In this document: positions 31,140 through 31,647 of the stretch, piece by piece
Position numbering within the stretch: position 1 is the stretch's first letter
How the letters are laid out: the number at the start of each line of letters is the position of its first letter
From: an uncultured Eubacteriales bacterium
GTDB lineage: Bacteria > Bacillota > Clostridia > Christensenellales > Aristaeellaceae
Direction of reading: 5' to 3'
Length of the DNA: 31,647 bases
NCBI GenBank assembly: GCA_900553265.1
Contig: USDD01000020.1
Span: forward strand, 1 to 31,647
Position numbers and translations under genes: made by a program
The notes under the pieces: generated by a model
Told to the model about the DNA's origin: nothing
The model's input: the letters and a program-made list of their open reading frames with translations, nothing else
Database searches by the model: none

Positions 31140-31334
31140 TTATGCATCCCGGACGTTTTCTCCAATGCATTTCATTACAAATTCCCGCAAAACGGCGTTT
31201 GATGTTTTTCCCAGACCAGTACAGTATGCCTTGAATTTTTCGGCCTGTTCCTTCTTTACTCGGCAGGCAAGACTTGCGATGTTCTTTTCCTGATATTTTG
31301 CGGATGCTCTTTTCTGTGCCTCTGTTGGTGCCAT
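31140..31334 (-). CDS. Ribbon-helix-helix type regulator of a mobile element
   Basis: 64 residues. A start common in Bacillota prophage and conjugative-element proteins (MAPTEAQKRASAKYQEKN) is followed by a ribbon-helix-helix pattern: strand IASLACRVKKEQ, helix A AEKFKAYCTGLGKT, helix B SNAVLREFVMKCIGE. Such proteins dimerise and bind palindromic operators. AGGAGGTG lies 8 bases before the ATG. Its promoter region (-10 TATAAT at 31363-31358 on the minus strand) is overlapped upstream by palindromic sites, so autoregulation is likely. Confidence 0.7.
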   Translation of the reverse strand: MAPTEAQKRASAKYQEKNIASLACRVKKEQAEKFKAYCTGLGKTSNAVLREFVMKCIGENVRDA

Positions 31335-31357
31335 GTTTTCACCTCCTATGCAGGATT

Positions 31358-31363
31358 ATTATA
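31358..31363 (-). promoter_or_regulatory. -10 element of the ribbon-helix-helix gene
   Basis: Perfect TATAAT on the minus strand, 24 bases from the ATG. Its -35 position (about 31381-31386, TGGTTA) lies inside the first inverted-repeat arm, so a bound repressor would block it. Confidence 0.55.
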
Positions 31364-31378
31364 GCATATCTAAATATG

Positions 31379-31417
31379 ATTAACCATATACATGCTGCAC
31401 AAATGTATATGGTTAAC
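31379..31417. promoter_or_regulatory. operator: 15-bp inverted repeat pair
   Basis: ATTAACCATATACAT (31379-31393) and ATGTATATGGTTAAC (31403-31417) are inverted copies with one mismatch, separated by 9 bases. Both arms contain the TTAACCATAT half found again in the palindrome at 31441-31456. Confidence 0.7.
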
Positions 31418-31435
31418 TTTGGTATATGCGCTGTC

Positions 31436-31464
31436 TTGATATATGGTTAACCATATGTTATACT
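31436..31464 (+). promoter_or_regulatory. rightward promoter with a 16-bp palindromic operator in its spacer
   Basis: -35 TTGATA (31436-31441), 17-base spacer, -10 TATACT (31459-31464). The perfect palindrome ATATGGTTAACCATAT (31441-31456) fills the spacer, the classic place for a repressor. It drives the gene at 31521. Confidence 0.75.
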
Positions 31465-31520
31465 ACACTCACAAGGTTGAGAAAATACATCTCACCTACA
31501 ATAAAAGGAGGTTCAAGACC

Positions 31521-31647
31521 ATGGCAACGAACGAACTTATTGCGAAACTGAACGAGCTTTCCGAACTCCGCAGAATGGCTGAGGAACTCAACGCTGAAAT
31601 CGAAGGCGTTCAGGACGCGATCAAGGCGCACATGACCGAAGCGGACA
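31521..31647 (+). CDS. Small coiled-coil protein of a mobile element (5' part)
   Basis: The visible 42 codons encode a helical, probably coiled-coil segment (MATNELIAKLNELSELRRMA, then EELNAEIEGVQDAIKAHMTE). AAGGAGG lies 9 bases before the ATG and the operator-controlled promoter is 57 bases upstream of it. Small proteins with this start are, to my recollection, frequent next to RHH-type regulators on integrative elements and prophages of Clostridia. The rest lies outside the window and I assign no function. Confidence 0.65.
   Translation, partial: MATNELIAKLNELSELRRMAEELNAEIEGVQDAIKAHMTEAD

Noticed and set aside
31379..31456. CRISPR-like array from repeated TTAACCATAT
   Set aside because: Only three sites, in both orientations and with unequal spacing, overlapping promoters: operator sites, not an array. 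No CRISPR array or cas gene is visible in the window.

Overview
This is a GC-rich (roughly 60% or more) segment of a bacterial genome. The strong AAGGAGG-type ribosome sites, consensus sigma-A promoters, short ATGA gene overlaps, SigB/SigF-type sigma factor, ATP-dependent PEP carboxykinase, binding-protein-dependent sugar uptake, glycyl-radical enzyme and two GH127-type arabinofuranosidases suggest an anaerobic, carbohydrate-fermenting Bacillota (Clostridia), probably gut-associated. The genus cannot be read from the sequence. The last ~1.3 kb is visibly richer in A+T and looks like the edge of an integrated mobile element.

Layout. 1-205: 5' part of a leftward gene with a probable frameshift. 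318-4053: divergent promoters, then a CUT1 sugar ABC importer (secreted binding protein and two permeases, no ATPase) with an intercistronic hairpin and a terminator. 4195-7058 (leftward): a glycyl-radical enzyme with unusual active-site context and its activating enzyme, coupled by an ATGA overlap. 7272-13097: an envelope operon of a DUF308 membrane protein, an MMPL/RND transporter and a 994-residue secreted protein with a 17-residue helical repeat. 13113-14510 (leftward): a MATE exporter. 14827-17015: a two-gene polysaccharide ABC exporter (Wzm/Wzt type) whose 3' end runs into a 186-bp tandem repeat. 17016-17793: non-coding repeats and hairpins. 17794-19856: pyridoxal/pyridoxamine kinase and CinA.

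19959-25339: a promoter, a degenerate RsbW-like protein, a SigB-like sigma factor, an RlmL-type RNA methyltransferase and a GH127-like hydrolase (the last three in ATGA overlap), then an acyltransferase gene split by an in-frame TAA. 25354-25727: a probable type I toxin-antitoxin locus, a 39-residue membrane peptide with a perfect consensus promoter facing it from the 3' side. 26001-27902 and 28056-29660 (both leftward): a canonical GH127 beta-L-arabinofuranosidase and pckA, each with promoter and terminator signals. 29932-30174 (leftward): a small HTH regulator.

30263-31647: a tRNA-Thr 3' fragment starting exactly at the anticodon loop, with the tRNA's old terminator still beside it, marks an attachment site. 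To its right are a repeat protein with a CFI-box C-terminus, a ribbon-helix-helix regulator, a palindrome-rich divergent operator/promoter region and the start of a small coiled-coil gene, all consistent with an integrative element continuing past the window.

The observations I rate highest are the type I toxin-antitoxin locus, the tRNA-Thr attachment site with its operator region, the MMPL-linked 17-residue-repeat protein, the glycyl-radical enzyme with an ACWEF motif, and the 186-bp repeat that supplies the stop codon of the Wzt-like gene.
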